The notes: generated from the sequence alone by a model not told the origin. A stretch of DNA of 64,000 nucleotides from an uncultured Alphaproteobacteria bacterium (GCA_947367055.1 CANBCI010000002.1:224149-288148), one strand, 5' to 3'. Positions 8,142 to 17,274 are shown, counted from the stretch's first letter. Numbers and translations: made by a program.

Positions 8142-10493
8142 GTGAATTTGCATGGAATAAAAATTTTTTGCACTTTAATAATGGCTGCGTATTGTGGGGC
8201 GGGCTTTGCCGCCCAGGCCCCAAATCCGCGCAGCAGTGCCAGTGTGTCCGCAGTAACCCGTTCTGACGGGCGCGGTGCGACATCATCGGGGGCCAATGCC
8301 GTTACATCACGCACCGCAACGCGTCGTCCGACAACAACGGTTGCGCGTACGGCGTCCGCCACAAATACGGCGGCCCGGGTTGCCGTTCCGGCAACATCCG
8401 CACGCGGTGCGGGCGGCCCGGTGCGTTCCGCAACAACCGCGACATCCGCGGCACGCAGTGCCACAACCGGCGCGACTGCGCGCACGGCGGCTGGGACATC
8501 ATCTGCACGCAGTGCGACAAACGTATCGCGTGCGGCCTTATCGCGTGCGGGAAGCAGTGCGCGCGCCACGGCCGTTTTCAATGACATTTCAAAAACTGGC
8601 GGCGGATATGCCCAATGTCGCGAGGCTTATGCAACCTGCATGGACCAGTTTTGCGCAAATGCAAATGACACGTACCGCAGATGTTTTTGCAGCGACAAGT
8701 TTATAGAATTTCGCAATACGGAGGCCGCCCTGGACGAGGCCAAGAATATTTTGGCCAGATTTGAAAACAATAACCTGGCGGCGGTAAACCTGACCGCGGC
8801 CGAGGTTAATGCCATGTATTCCGCGACCGAGGGCGAAAACGCTATAAAGAGCGATACCAGCGCCGCATCACAAATGTTGTCGCAAATCGGCGATTTGTTG
8901 TCCGGAAACACAAAACCACAAACAACCACGCAATCGGGACTTAATCCGTCGGGGCTAATAGATGTCAATTTCTCTGACGACCTTGACGACATATGGAGCG
9001 GTGGCGGCAGTTCATTTTTTGCATCAAACACGACAACAAATGACTTGACCGCATTGGAGGGCACTGCCCTTTATAACGCCGCCAATGACCAATGCCTGCA
9101 AATTGTATCGGCGTCATGCGAAAACAGCGCGGTTTTAACAATGGCGCGCAGTTCGTACAGCATTCTGGTTACCCAGGATTGCAATACATATGAAAAGGAA
9201 ATAAATTTACAGCGCGAATCTGTGGAAAAAATTGTTCGTACCGCGGAAAAATACCTGCGCGAGGCACGATTAGAGGAATATCAATCACATAATTCGGCTG
9301 ATGTTAATGAATGCGTGACCACGGTAAAGACGGCCATGTCAAATGAAAGTGCATGCGGTGCGAATTATTCGCGGTGCTTGGACCCAACCGGTGTGTATGT
9401 CAATCCGTCAACCGGCGAACCTATTTATTCGCCCGAATTATATAAATTAACATCACTTATTTCATTAAGTGGTAATATGGATTCGGATATATTGATAGAA
9501 AACCGTCAGTTTAATTCATTTTTGGATGAAAAGAAAATATACGCAAACAGTGCACTTGACACATGTCGTGACATATCCGCCACCGTATGGGAGGAATTCA
9601 AACGCAGCGCAATTATTGAAATCGCCCAGGCCCAGGCGTCAAAAATAGAAGAAGTAAAAATGTCCTGCGTATCAACAATGGCGCAATGTTATGACACCCA
9701 GTCAAATGCGTTAAAGGATTTTGACACTAATACGGCAAAGGTGTCGGGTGCCCTGTCGGCATACGCGGCCAAGGAAATGTGCCGTGACCAAGTACAGGCA
9801 TGTGCGGCATTGTATGGTGATCCTGATGGTTGTAATATTGATTCAAATACTGGCAAAGTCACCGCCAAAAGCGGCAAAGTATGCGGTATGGCGGCATTAA
9901 TTGCTTTTGTTGACGGTGTTGACAATGTCCGTGTGGCCGAAGGGTGCGCAACCGCAATCGACACCTATTTAAAGAGCACATGTACACCAACAACCGGCGA
10001 TAAAGCATTCCCATATAATTGCCGTAGTTATGATGAGGCTGGCATTAGAAAATTGATAACTGATTTTGCAGAAAATAACTGTAAGAATGTCGCAACCGGC
10101 CAAGCGGGGTTGGACGCATCGGTCCTAGCGCAGGTCGAAAAGTCTATAAAAGATCTTCAGGAAGAACTTGAATATCAATTAGAGAAAATCTGTGAAGATT
10201 TGGACGGATACTGGGTTGATGCGGACGATACGGGAAATGCGGTCGGTTCAAACCCATTAACGGCGTTTTATAGCGCGGTATATCCGGGTGCCAACCAAAA
10301 TTATGATTATGGAAGATGTGTTGAAAATACAACCAGAATACGTTGCCTGTCATATAACGATGCCGACAAAGAACCGGTCGCGACGTATGATCGCGCCAAG
10401 GATGAATGCATATTCACCAGCAAGTGGTATGAAGAACGGTGCGGTATTTTGGGCGGATATTATGAAAGCGGAAACTGCTATGTTCCAAAATGA
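8142..10493 (+). CDS. Large secreted protein with Ala/Thr/Arg/Ser linker and Cys-containing domain
   Basis: 783 residues with a GTG start. A signal peptide (about 1-23, ending GAGFA) precedes a low-complexity segment (about 25-150) made almost only of A, T, S, R and V. The rest is folded and Cys-containing, beginning CREAYATCMDQFCAN...CFC, and holds long helical stretches with regularly spaced Cys. The CREAYATCMDQFC block resembles CREKIYKCLSDYC in the secreted protein at 22643-23893, so the two look like members of one family. The following gene starts 12 bp later. Location is probably periplasmic or surface; function unknown. Confidence 0.75.
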   Translation: MNLHGIKIFCTLIMAAYCGAGFAAQAPNPRSSASVSAVTRSDGRGATSSGANAVTSRTATRRPTTTVARTASATNTAARVAVPATSARGAGGPVRSATTATSAARSATTGATARTAAGTSSARSATNVSRAALSRAGSSARATAVFNDISKTGGGYAQCREAYATCMDQFCANANDTYRRCFCSDKFIEFRNTEAALDEAKNILARFENNNLAAVNLTAAEVNAMYSATEGENAIKSDTSAASQMLSQIGDLLSGNTKPQTTTQSGLNPSGLIDVNFSDDLDDIWSGGGSSFFASNTTTNDLTALEGTALYNAANDQCLQIVSASCENSAVLTMARSSYSILVTQDCNTYEKEINLQRESVEKIVRTAEKYLREARLEEYQSHNSADVNECVTTVKTAMSNESACGANYSRCLDPTGVYVNPSTGEPIYSPELYKLTSLISLSGNMDSDILIENRQFNSFLDEKKIYANSALDTCRDISATVWEEFKRSAIIEIAQAQASKIEEVKMSCVSTMAQCYDTQSNALKDFDTNTAKVSGALSAYAAKEMCRDQVQACAALYGDPDGCNIDSNTGKVTAKSGKVCGMAALIAFVDGVDNVRVAEGCATAIDTYLKSTCTPTTGDKAFPYNCRSYDEAGIRKLITDFAENNCKNVATGQAGLDASVLAQVEKSIKDLQEELEYQLEKICEDLDGYWVDADDTGNAVGSNPLTAFYSAVYPGANQNYDYGRCVENTTRIRCLSYNDADKEPVATYDRAKDECIFTSKWYEERCGILGGYYESGNCYVPK

Positions 10494-10505
10494 TGGGTGA
10501 ATAGT

Positions 10506-11735
10506 ATGAAGAATATAAAGAAAATATTTTTACCGTTATTATTTGCGCAGTGTATTCCGTTCACGTCATTTGCAGGCGGGGAAAATAATATAAATTCATT
10601 ATTGTCCAGTTGGAAAAACCCAACAATGAGTCATTGCAACAGATCTGATACCGGCGAAGCAACAATCGGGGCAAACAAGGATATATGCATAGGCAATTAT
10701 AATATTGACAGTAATTCGCCCTACCAGTGCGTCCTGGGGGACGATATGGGTGTTTTGATGTTGGTTGCACGCGAAGTAAATGAAAACGGCGCAAAATTCT
10801 GTGTGACGACAATTTATGCCGAACATGAAAAGAAGGGCGACGCATGGACGCTTTATGCCGAACCGGCCGAAGGCGCCCAACAGTGCCATTGGCTTTGCAA
10901 ACCCGGTTATACCGGTGAAAAGTGCCAGGGAACAACTTTGAATGGATGTGATTCCGTGCCATTCTTGCGTTCTGATTTTGATAAATATAAAATGGCGCGC
11001 GCAATCGGCGTAGAATCATCCATTGCGATGTTTCATTGGAATCAATATAAGAGCTGCGGCGTTCATGCGGACCAGGAACACGATATGATTTTAGTGGTGT
11101 CCAAATGGCTGCAGGACGGTCATGGCGCATGGGCGACCCCATTTGTTATTCGTGCGCGTCGTGAAGATTATAAAAGCCGTAAAGGCGGCATTGATGCATG
11201 GCCGGCCGGCGAATCAACCTTGCTGTGTAAGAACGGATATACCGCAAATGCGGCCGGTAACGACTGTGTTGCAATTGACGAGGCAACATGTGCAATGACG
11301 CAACTGTGTTCCGGTTGGTCATCCAATGGCTATGATCCAAGCACAATGACATTGTCGTATAATACAGCCGGCAAATGTTATCAATATCGTTGCAACAACA
11401 CGGGGTACGCGTTTCCGTCAACCGCCAATAAAACGTGCCAGGCATGCTTTACAAATGTTCGCGGCGGCGTGTCGCCGGTTGACGGAACATGTGTTCAATG
11501 CGCCCTGGGCCAGATATTTGATGAAACCGCGACCGATACTGGATATTGCCGCGCGACAACATCATACAGCCCGACCGACCTGCAATATGGCAAGGGAAAG
11601 ACCCGCAACAATACAACCACATCAACCGTATCCACCAAGTCTGCATCAACTGTGTCAACCGCATGCTGGACATTTGCATCGGCGGATGAATATAAAAGTT
11701 GTGTTATTTCCGGTGGTGCGGGCGGTGGCAAATAA
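10506..11735 (+). CDS. Secreted Cys-rich protein with EGF-like segment
   Basis: 409 residues. Signal peptide MKNIKKIFLPLLFAQCIPFTSFA, then about 20 Cys residues. CHWLCKPGYTGEKC is EGF-like; CKNGYTANAAGNDC and CQACF...CVQCALGQ resemble growth-factor-receptor-type Cys repeats also found in the 34594 protein. The C terminus has a Thr/Ser linker and ends GGAGGGK. The ATG at 10506 (GGGTGA 7 nt upstream) is preferred to a GTG at 10497. It lies 12 bp after the 8142 gene and is probably cotranscribed. A surface or adhesion role is inferred from composition only. Confidence 0.7.
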   Translation: MKNIKKIFLPLLFAQCIPFTSFAGGENNINSLLSSWKNPTMSHCNRSDTGEATIGANKDICIGNYNIDSNSPYQCVLGDDMGVLMLVAREVNENGAKFCVTTIYAEHEKKGDAWTLYAEPAEGAQQCHWLCKPGYTGEKCQGTTLNGCDSVPFLRSDFDKYKMARAIGVESSIAMFHWNQYKSCGVHADQEHDMILVVSKWLQDGHGAWATPFVIRARREDYKSRKGGIDAWPAGESTLLCKNGYTANAAGNDCVAIDEATCAMTQLCSGWSSNGYDPSTMTLSYNTAGKCYQYRCNNTGYAFPSTANKTCQACFTNVRGGVSPVDGTCVQCALGQIFDETATDTGYCRATTSYSPTDLQYGKGKTRNNTTTSTVSTKSASTVSTACWTFASADEYKSCVISGGAGGGK

Positions 11736-11818
11736 TGGCAATCCCGGTTGCGCCGGCAAATCGGTGTCCGGAAACCAAATGCAGTTTGGGAATCAAATTC
11801 AATCGTTATAAAAAATAA
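11735..11818 (+). CDS. Possible 27-residue peptide, TAATG-coupled
   Basis: An ATG at 11735 shares its first base with the stop of the 10506 gene (TAATG) and opens 27 codons (MAIPVAPANRCPETKC...) ending just before the terminator. Coupling geometry is the only support; it could equally be chance. Confidence 0.2.
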   Translation: MAIPVAPANRCPETKCSLGIKFNRYKK

Positions 11819-11847
11819 AACAGCCGCAAAATTCGCGACTGTTTTTT
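11817..11847. terminator. Hairpin terminator between convergent genes
   Basis: Stem ACAG-C-CGC / GCG-A-CTGT with one internal mismatch, A-run before and T-run after. Confidence 0.7.
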
Positions 11848-11864
11848 AATGGGCTAAAATCGAC

Positions 11865-12278
11865 CTATTCCGCGCCGTTTAATGTGCGCAACATTTTCAT
11901 AACCATTTTGCGCTGATCATCATTCGGCAGTTTCCAATACAGGTTTATCAACTGCAGTGATTCATTTTTACCCAACGGGTCATCGGGATGCTGGTCTGAA
12001 ACGCGCAGTGGGCGACCGCTGCGGTTTTCCGGTGGCAGATAGCCCGGCAGTCCGGCAAAGAAAAATGTCACGGGTGTTTCCAGCGCGGTGCTTAATTCAA
12101 ACAGGCGCGATGCGGAAATGCGGTTGCCAGCCGTTTCATACTTTTGTATCTGTTGAAATGTGACCCCGCAAATTTTTGCCAAATCTTTCTGGGACAGTCC
12201 CATCATACTTCTGCGCAATTGTACGCGCTGTCCGATATGTGCGTCAATTGACGACGGTTTAAACGGCCTTCCACTCAT
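11865..12278 (-). CDS. XRE-family HTH regulator
   Basis: 137 residues. The HTH (about 12-65) reads IGQRVQLRRSMMGLSQKDLAKICGV...QQIQKYETAGNRISASRL, the common alphaproteobacterial XRE type, followed by a helical C-terminal part ending in LRTLNGAE. A paralogue with the same N terminus (MSGR.FKP) lies at 63607-63960. It diverges from gpmI and shares a -35 box with it. The target is unknown; autoregulation is plausible given the overlapping promoters. Confidence 0.85.
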   Translation of the reverse strand: MSGRPFKPSSIDAHIGQRVQLRRSMMGLSQKDLAKICGVTFQQIQKYETAGNRISASRLFELSTALETPVTFFFAGLPGYLPPENRSGRPLRVSDQHPDDPLGKNESLQLINLYWKLPNDDQRKMVMKMLRTLNGAE

Positions 12279-12320
12279 GTTTTCATCTCCACTTGATTTT
12301 AAGACAAAGTTCCTAATGTA

Positions 12321-12349
12321 TTATTACAATTTTTCTTTTTATTTTGCAA
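12321..12349 (-). promoter_or_regulatory. Promoter of the XRE gene
   Basis: Minus strand: TTGCAA (12349-12344), 17 nt, TAATAA (12326-12321). The -35 box is the same palindromic hexamer used by gpmI. Confidence 0.6.
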
Positions 12350-12372
12350 TCAAAAAACAGTTGTGTTATTCT
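12344..12372 (+). promoter_or_regulatory. gpmI promoter
   Basis: TTGCAA (12344-12349), 17 nt, TATTCT (12367-12372), 33 nt before the gpmI ATG. Confidence 0.65.
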
Positions 12373-12405
12373 TTCCGAAAATAAAAAGATTAAGGGGAAA
12401 ATATT

Positions 12406-13878
12406 ATGAAACCGATAGTTTTATGTATAATGGACGGTGTCGGAATCAATCTGAATGCCGAACATAACGCGGTAGCAATGGCCCGTATGCCGTACTTTGA
12501 CCAATTATTACACAAATATCCGCATTCACAATTGGATGCCAGCGGCCCTGCGGTCGGCCTGCCGGGTGGAACCATGGGAAATTCAGAGGTCGGCCACATC
12601 ACAATCGGCGCCGGTCGCGTTGTGAACCAGTTCCTGCGTCGGTTTCAAATTGAAGACTGGGATAAGAACCCGGCATTACGCGAATTTATTAACTCTGTAA
12701 AGGACGACGGCGGCATTGTTCATTTGGCCGGCTTGATGTCGGACGGGCGCGTTCATTCCGATATAAACGACATGATGACAATCGCACGCCGCGTTTTGGC
12801 GGCGGGCCTGCGCGTGTGCATTCACTTCATCGCCGACGGTCGCGACACACCGCCGAAATCCGCCGGAAAGTACATAGAACTGATACGCGAAAAGTTGTCA
12901 GAATACATGGCGGACGGGCGCGCATTTTTCGGAACGATTTCCGGGCGCTATTACGCCATGGACCGCAATCAGAACCTGGACCGGACGGAATTGGCGTTTG
13001 ACGCGATTGCGCGCGGCCAGGCGGAATTTCATGCCGCGACAGTTGAAGACGCGCTGGTGGCGGCATATGCACGCGGCGAAACCGACGAATTTATAAAGCC
13101 GACAGTTATAGACGGCGACATGCCGATAACACCGCGCGACGGATTTTTGTTCGGAAATTACCGTAGCGACCGCGCCCGTCAGATAATGCGTGCAATTTTG
13201 ACAACTGATGCACACATTCTGTGCTTTTCACAATATGGCGAGGGACTAAACGAACTCTGCCCGGCACTGTTGCCGGATGTGGCGGTTGAAAACACCTTGG
13301 GCGATGTTTTGGCGGCGAACGGCAAATCACAACTGCGCATTGCGGAAACGGAAAAATATAATCATGTAACCTATTTCTTTGATGCGGAACGTAATGTTGA
13401 TTTCCCCGGCGGTGAAAAAGTCTTGATTGCATCACCCGCGGTTGCCACATTTGATTTGGCACCCGAAATGTCTGCAATTCAAATCACGGATGCACTGTTG
13501 CCCAAATTGGCGCAGTTTGACGTTGTAATATTAAATTATGCGAACGGCGACATGGTGGGACATACCGGCAAAGAAGACGCCGCCGTTCGCGCTATGGAGG
13601 TTTTGGACGCACAATTGTCACGTCTGGTTCCGGGTGTGCTGGAATTGGGCGGCGCGGTTCTAATTACCGCCGACCATGGCAATGCCGAAAAGATGTGGGA
13701 CGAAAAAAATAATGCCCCATGGACGGCACACACGACAAATCCGGTGAACTTTATATTGGTTTCCAATGACGAATATTCGGTGCATAACGGCGGATTGGCC
13801 GATATCGCGCCGACAATATTAAAGTTATTAAACCTGCCCCAGCCGGCGGATATGACGGGAAAAAGCCTGATTGATTAA
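12406..13878 (+). CDS. gpmI: 2,3-bisphosphoglycerate-independent phosphoglycerate mutase
   Basis: Glycolytic interconversion of 3- and 2-phosphoglycerate with two Mn ions. 490 residues. The N-terminal metal site is CIMDGVG; the phosphoryl-acceptor Ser is S60 in MGNSEVGH. The substrate-binding GRVHSD, FIADGRDTPP, GRYYAMDR and NYRSDRARQ blocks are present, as are the second metal site LNYANGDMVGHTG and ITADHGNAE. Ribosome site AAGGGG. It is monocistronic, ending at a strong terminator. Confidence 0.97.
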   Translation: MKPIVLCIMDGVGINLNAEHNAVAMARMPYFDQLLHKYPHSQLDASGPAVGLPGGTMGNSEVGHITIGAGRVVNQFLRRFQIEDWDKNPALREFINSVKDDGGIVHLAGLMSDGRVHSDINDMMTIARRVLAAGLRVCIHFIADGRDTPPKSAGKYIELIREKLSEYMADGRAFFGTISGRYYAMDRNQNLDRTELAFDAIARGQAEFHAATVEDALVAAYARGETDEFIKPTVIDGDMPITPRDGFLFGNYRSDRARQIMRAILTTDAHILCFSQYGEGLNELCPALLPDVAVENTLGDVLAANGKSQLRIAETEKYNHVTYFFDAERNVDFPGGEKVLIASPAVATFDLAPEMSAIQITDALLPKLAQFDVVILNYANGDMVGHTGKEDAAVRAMEVLDAQLSRLVPGVLELGGAVLITADHGNAEKMWDEKNNAPWTAHTTNPVNFILVSNDEYSVHNGGLADIAPTILKLLNLPQPADMTGKSLID

Positions 13879-13894
13879 AAAATCGCCCCGAATG

Positions 13895-13926
13895 AAAAAC
13901 CCACGCAAAAAATTTGCGTGGGTTTT
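13895..13926. terminator. Bidirectional terminator, gpmI/accDA
   Basis: Long perfect stem AAAACCCACGC / GCGTGGGTTTT with an A/T-rich loop, between the convergent genes. Confidence 0.85.
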
Positions 13927-13942
13927 AATGATGCCTTTTTTA

Positions 13943-15688
13943 TTAGTGGTCTTCGGATTTATGCTCGGGCGCATAAATTTCAACATCACGCGTCATTGCA
14001 ATAAATTTTTCCGCGCGTTTGGTGGGCAACTCTTCGGCCGGTATGTTTTCCAATTCGTGAATTGCATCCACAACCGCCGCCGCCAGCAGTTCCATTGTCG
14101 TCTGCCAATCGGTATGCGCACCGCCCGCCGGTTCATTGACAATGCGGTCAATTACATTCAAATCCGCCATATCACGTGCCGTCAGTTTCATTGCCGTGGA
14201 CGCGGTCGCCTTGAAATTATTGTCACGCCACAGAATAGACGCACATGATTCCGGCGCAATTACCGAATAAATCGCGTTTTCCAGCATTAAAACCTTGTCC
14301 CCGGTACCGATTGCAATTGCACCACCGGAACCGCCCTGGCCCACATTGACGGCGACATACGGTGTTTTTATGGACAACCCCGTCGCAATTGATGACGCAA
14401 CCGCCTGGGACTGGCCACGTTCTTCGCCTTCGCGGCCGGCAAATGCGCCCGCCGTGTCAAACAGTGATATTAACGGCAACTTGAACTTTTCCGCCAGGCG
14501 CATCATACGTTGTGCCTTGCGATATCCGTCCGGGTTCGCCATGCCGAAACGGTGGTGCTGGCGGCTTTCGATTGTGCGGCCCTGTTCCTGGCCGATTATG
14601 ACCGCCGGGATTCCACGCCAAAAACCGATACCACTGCACATGGCCGGATCTTCGGCGTACAGACGGTCACCCGCCAGATATGTCCAATCATCCACAATTC
14701 CGTTTATGTAATCCAAGAAATGCGGACGGTTTTCATTACGCGCCAACAGAACTTTGTCATACGCGTCGCTTTCGCCCATGCCACGGATTTTCTTGGTCGC
14801 GTCAAATGCCGGTGTCTGGACGTTAATCGGTTTTACATCATGCGGTTGCTTGGTCAGCACCGACAGGATTTTTACCAATTTGTCATGCAGTTCCGGACGC
14901 GCCACAACCATGTCGACCATTCCGTGTTCATACAGGTAATCGGCCGTTTGGAAATTAGACGGCAGTTTTTCGCGAATATTTTGTTCAATTACGCGGCGGC
15001 CGGCAAAACCGATGCGCGCGTCTTTTTCCGCGATATGAATATCGCCCAGCATTGCGAACGATGCCGTGACGCCGCCGTATGTCGGATCGGTTAAAATAAC
15101 GATGTACGGAATACCTTTTTCATGCAGGCGGTTCACCGCAACCGTTGTGCGCGCCATCTGCATCAGTGACAGGATGTTTTCCTGCATTCTGGCGCCGCCG
15201 CTGCTGACCACCATGACAAATGGTTGTTTGGTTTCAATTGCATGTTCCATACTGGCCACGATGCCGTCACCGGCCGCGCGTCCCATGGACCCCAGCATAA
15301 AGTCCCCGTTTAAAACACAAATTGTTGTCGCAATGCCACCGATTGTGCCGTCGGCCGTTGCGACCGCATCATTGTACCCGGTGTCTGTGCGGGCGGTTGC
15401 CAATCTTTCCTTGTACGGCATGCGGTCAACGAAATTCAACGGGTCGTCCGTAACGGTCGGCAGCGGCACGCGCTGCCATTCCGTGTTGTCGAACAACAAA
15501 TCAAACCGCTGCTTTGGCGTCATGATAAACGCGCGACCACAGCGTGGGCAAATATAGTGGTTATCCTTGTAATCCTTGTAATACACCAGGCGCCCGCAGG
15601 ATTCACATTTTATCCACATCAGGCGGCGTACGCGGTCATATCTTTCGCGGTTACGGTTTTTAATTCCAGATTTTTTACCAAATAACAT
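13943..15688 (-). CDS. accDA: Acetyl-CoA carboxylase carboxyltransferase, fused beta-alpha subunits
   Basis: Transfers the carboxyl group from biotin to acetyl-CoA, the first step of fatty-acid synthesis. 581 residues hold both subunits that are separate (AccD, AccA) in most proteobacteria. Residues 1-285 are AccD-like with the zinc ribbon C28-C31-C47-C50 and SSGGARMQE, DPTYGGVTASFA and RVIEQ. Residues from about 300 are AccA-like (GMANPDGYRKAQRMM, DTAGAFAGREGEERGQ, GQGGSGGAIAIG, YSVIAPESCASILWRD). The frame is continuous with no internal start needed. It lies 3 bp after ihfB, so the two are cotranscribed. Confidence 0.95.
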   Translation of the reverse strand: MLFGKKSGIKNRNRERYDRVRRLMWIKCESCGRLVYYKDYKDNHYICPRCGRAFIMTPKQRFDLLFDNTEWQRVPLPTVTDDPLNFVDRMPYKERLATARTDTGYNDAVATADGTIGGIATTICVLNGDFMLGSMGRAAGDGIVASMEHAIETKQPFVMVVSSGGARMQENILSLMQMARTTVAVNRLHEKGIPYIVILTDPTYGGVTASFAMLGDIHIAEKDARIGFAGRRVIEQNIREKLPSNFQTADYLYEHGMVDMVVARPELHDKLVKILSVLTKQPHDVKPINVQTPAFDATKKIRGMGESDAYDKVLLARNENRPHFLDYINGIVDDWTYLAGDRLYAEDPAMCSGIGFWRGIPAVIIGQEQGRTIESRQHHRFGMANPDGYRKAQRMMRLAEKFKLPLISLFDTAGAFAGREGEERGQSQAVASSIATGLSIKTPYVAVNVGQGGSGGAIAIGTGDKVLMLENAIYSVIAPESCASILWRDNNFKATASTAMKLTARDMADLNVIDRIVNEPAGGAHTDWQTTMELLAAAVVDAIHELENIPAEELPTKRAEKFIAMTRDVEIYAPEHKSEDH

Positions 15689-15691
15689 TTT

Positions 15692-15970
15692 TTATCCGTT
15701 CATTTTTTTTGTTAATTCACGACTTGGTTTGAAAAGGATTGTCGTACTAGCCGGCAAAGGCATCGGCATGCCGGTGCACGGGTTGTATCCGACCTTGGTT
15801 GCGCGGGCGCGCGGTTGAAACGTGCCGAACCCGCGAATTTCAATCCGGTCGCCGTTTGCAACCGATTCCATCATATGCGCGGCCACCGTGTCCAAAATAG
15901 CGGCGGCATCGCTTGTACGCATATGCTTAAACTGAACCTGAATAGAACGTATAATATCAGATCTTTTCAT
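15692..15970 (-). CDS. ihfB: Integration host factor beta-type DNA-bending protein
   Basis: 92 residues of the HU/IHF family, IHF-beta-like by its start MKRSDIIRSI and by RIEIRGFGTFQPR. The DNA-arm motif is YNPCTGMP, where most homologues have GRNPKTG; the intercalating Pro is kept. IHF bends DNA sequence-specifically and shapes promoters and recombination sites. It is upstream of accDA with a 3-bp gap. Upstream on its strand TTGATA and TAATAA boxes are visible, but the spacing is ambiguous. Confidence 0.88.
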   Translation of the reverse strand: MKRSDIIRSIQVQFKHMRTSDAAAILDTVAAHMMESVANGDRIEIRGFGTFQPRARATKVGYNPCTGMPMPLPASTTILFKPSRELTKKMNG

Positions 15971-16040
15971 AATTCCATTCCTTTGTATTTATTTCGCACA
16001 TTATTATTACATCTTGGCACATTTTATCAAGAATAAAGTT

Positions 16041-16065
16041 TATTCCATATTGAATAGGTTCCTAT
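16041..16065 (+). promoter_or_regulatory. Two adjacent palindromes upstream of the peroxiredoxin gene
   Basis: TATTC-6 nt-GAATA (16041-16056) and the perfect 12-bp ATAGGTTCCTAT (16054-16065) overlap in the divergent ihfB/peroxiredoxin gap. They could be operator sites for a redox or iron regulator; no regulator is identified. Confidence 0.35.
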
Positions 16066-16117
16066 ACCGCACGCACCAGTCGCGTGATAGCATGTAATTA
16101 TAAAGAAGGAGAACTTT

Positions 16118-16888
16118 ATGCACGATTTGTTTGATGTATGCGACTGTGGCATGGGCGATGATGCGCCTGCGCATATGCCGCTAATTGGCGACACTGCGCC
16201 CGCGTTTGTCGCCCAGACCACCAACGGCACCGTAAACTTTCCCGCCGATTATGTGGGCAAGTGGGTCATATTATTTTCGCACCCTGCGGACTTTACGCCC
16301 GTATGCACGTCCGAATTTATGGCGTTTCAGGGTATGCTGCCGGAATTTCAGCAGCTAAACACTGATATTATCGGCCTGTCTGTTGGGACATTAAGCGGTC
16401 ACTTGGCGTGGCTTAACGCAATAAAGGACATTGAATGGCGCGGGTGGAAAAACATGGAAATCACATTTCCGTTAATTGATGACATGAACATGGAAATCGC
16501 CAACAAATACGGCATGATTCATCCGAACGCGTCCGACACCAAGGCCGTTCGCGCCGTGTTCATCATTGATCCAAAGGCCACAATCCGCACGATTTTGTAC
16601 TATCCGTTGACAACGGGCCGCAATTTCGAAGAAATAAAGCGCATGTTAATTGCACTGCAGACGACAGACGCGTTCGGTGTTTCAACACCGGCGGATTGGA
16701 ATCCGGGCGACGATATTTTGGTACCCGCGCCTGCAACGACTGCAGCCATGCAAAAGCGCATCAACAACACGGATAAAAGCCTGGATGTAAAGGCCTGGTT
16801 TTTAACCTTTAAAAAACTGGCGGCGGATACGATTTTTGAAAAAATCAGACATAACAAACCAACCGCCCCTGCGCGAAAAAAGAAATGA
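16118..16888 (+). CDS. Peroxiredoxin, AhpC/TSA family (Prx6/AhpC1-like)
   Basis: 256 residues. Reduces H2O2 and organic peroxides. Peroxidatic Cys is C63 in HPADFTPVCTSE; the long C-terminal domain with TTGRNFEEIKRM and TPADWNPGDD matches the Prx6 group. There is no resolving Cys in the C-terminal half; the only others are C8 and C10 in an N-terminal extension (CDC), which might act as resolving or metal-binding residues (inference). A Lys-rich tail ends the protein. Ribosome site AAGAAGGAG. With rubrerythrin at 26765 it forms the visible peroxide defence. Confidence 0.93.
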   Translation: MHDLFDVCDCGMGDDAPAHMPLIGDTAPAFVAQTTNGTVNFPADYVGKWVILFSHPADFTPVCTSEFMAFQGMLPEFQQLNTDIIGLSVGTLSGHLAWLNAIKDIEWRGWKNMEITFPLIDDMNMEIANKYGMIHPNASDTKAVRAVFIIDPKATIRTILYYPLTTGRNFEEIKRMLIALQTTDAFGVSTPADWNPGDDILVPAPATTAAMQKRINNTDKSLDVKAWFLTFKKLAADTIFEKIRHNKPTAPARKKK

Positions 16889-16893
16889 TAAAT

Positions 16894-16924
16894 AACCGGT
16901 GCCGAATGGCGCCGGTTTCTTTTT
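16894..16924 (+). terminator. Terminator after the peroxiredoxin gene
   Basis: Stem AACCGGTGCC / GGCGCCGGTT (one G-T pair), then T-run; also usable by the convergent 16923 gene. Confidence 0.8.
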
Positions 16925-17267
16925 AAAATACCAATGGAAAATCACGAATATCCAACGGCACGCCATCGCGTTCCGGATCCCATTGAAATTCGTCCATTTG
17001 AACCTTTTTATCCTTGGTGAACTTGACACCTTCGGATTTTAATGCCCGATATTGTTGTTCAAAAAATCCGGCACCGCACAGGGATCCGTCCTTGAACACA
17101 ACACGATGCCACGGCAAATGCCATGACGATTTTACATTTGACGCATATCCGACAAAGCGCGCCATGCGCGGCCGCCCAATCATGCGGGCAATCTGGCCGA
17201 ATGTGGCGACACGTCCGGCGGGGATTTTTGCAACAATATCGTAAACCTGTTCGTTAAATGTTTTCAT
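16923..17267 (-). CDS. Alkyltransferase-like (ATL) DNA-repair protein
   Basis: 114 residues of the MGMT/Ogt DNA-binding domain. VYDIVAKIPAGRVATFGQIARMIG and the PxHRVV block are clear, but the alkyl-accepting Cys is replaced by Trp (P52-W53-H54-R55). This defines ATL proteins, which bind O6-alkylguanine and hand it to nucleotide excision repair instead of repairing it directly. The C-terminal 30 residues (WDPERDGVPLDIRDFPLVF) form a tail seen in some ATL homologues. The start follows a TATAAA box by 7 nt with no ribosome site, so the mRNA is probably leaderless. Confidence 0.88.
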   Translation of the reverse strand: MKTFNEQVYDIVAKIPAGRVATFGQIARMIGRPRMARFVGYASNVKSSWHLPWHRVVFKDGSLCGAGFFEQQYRALKSEGVKFTKDKKVQMDEFQWDPERDGVPLDIRDFPLVF

Positions 17268-17274
17268 GCCGCTT

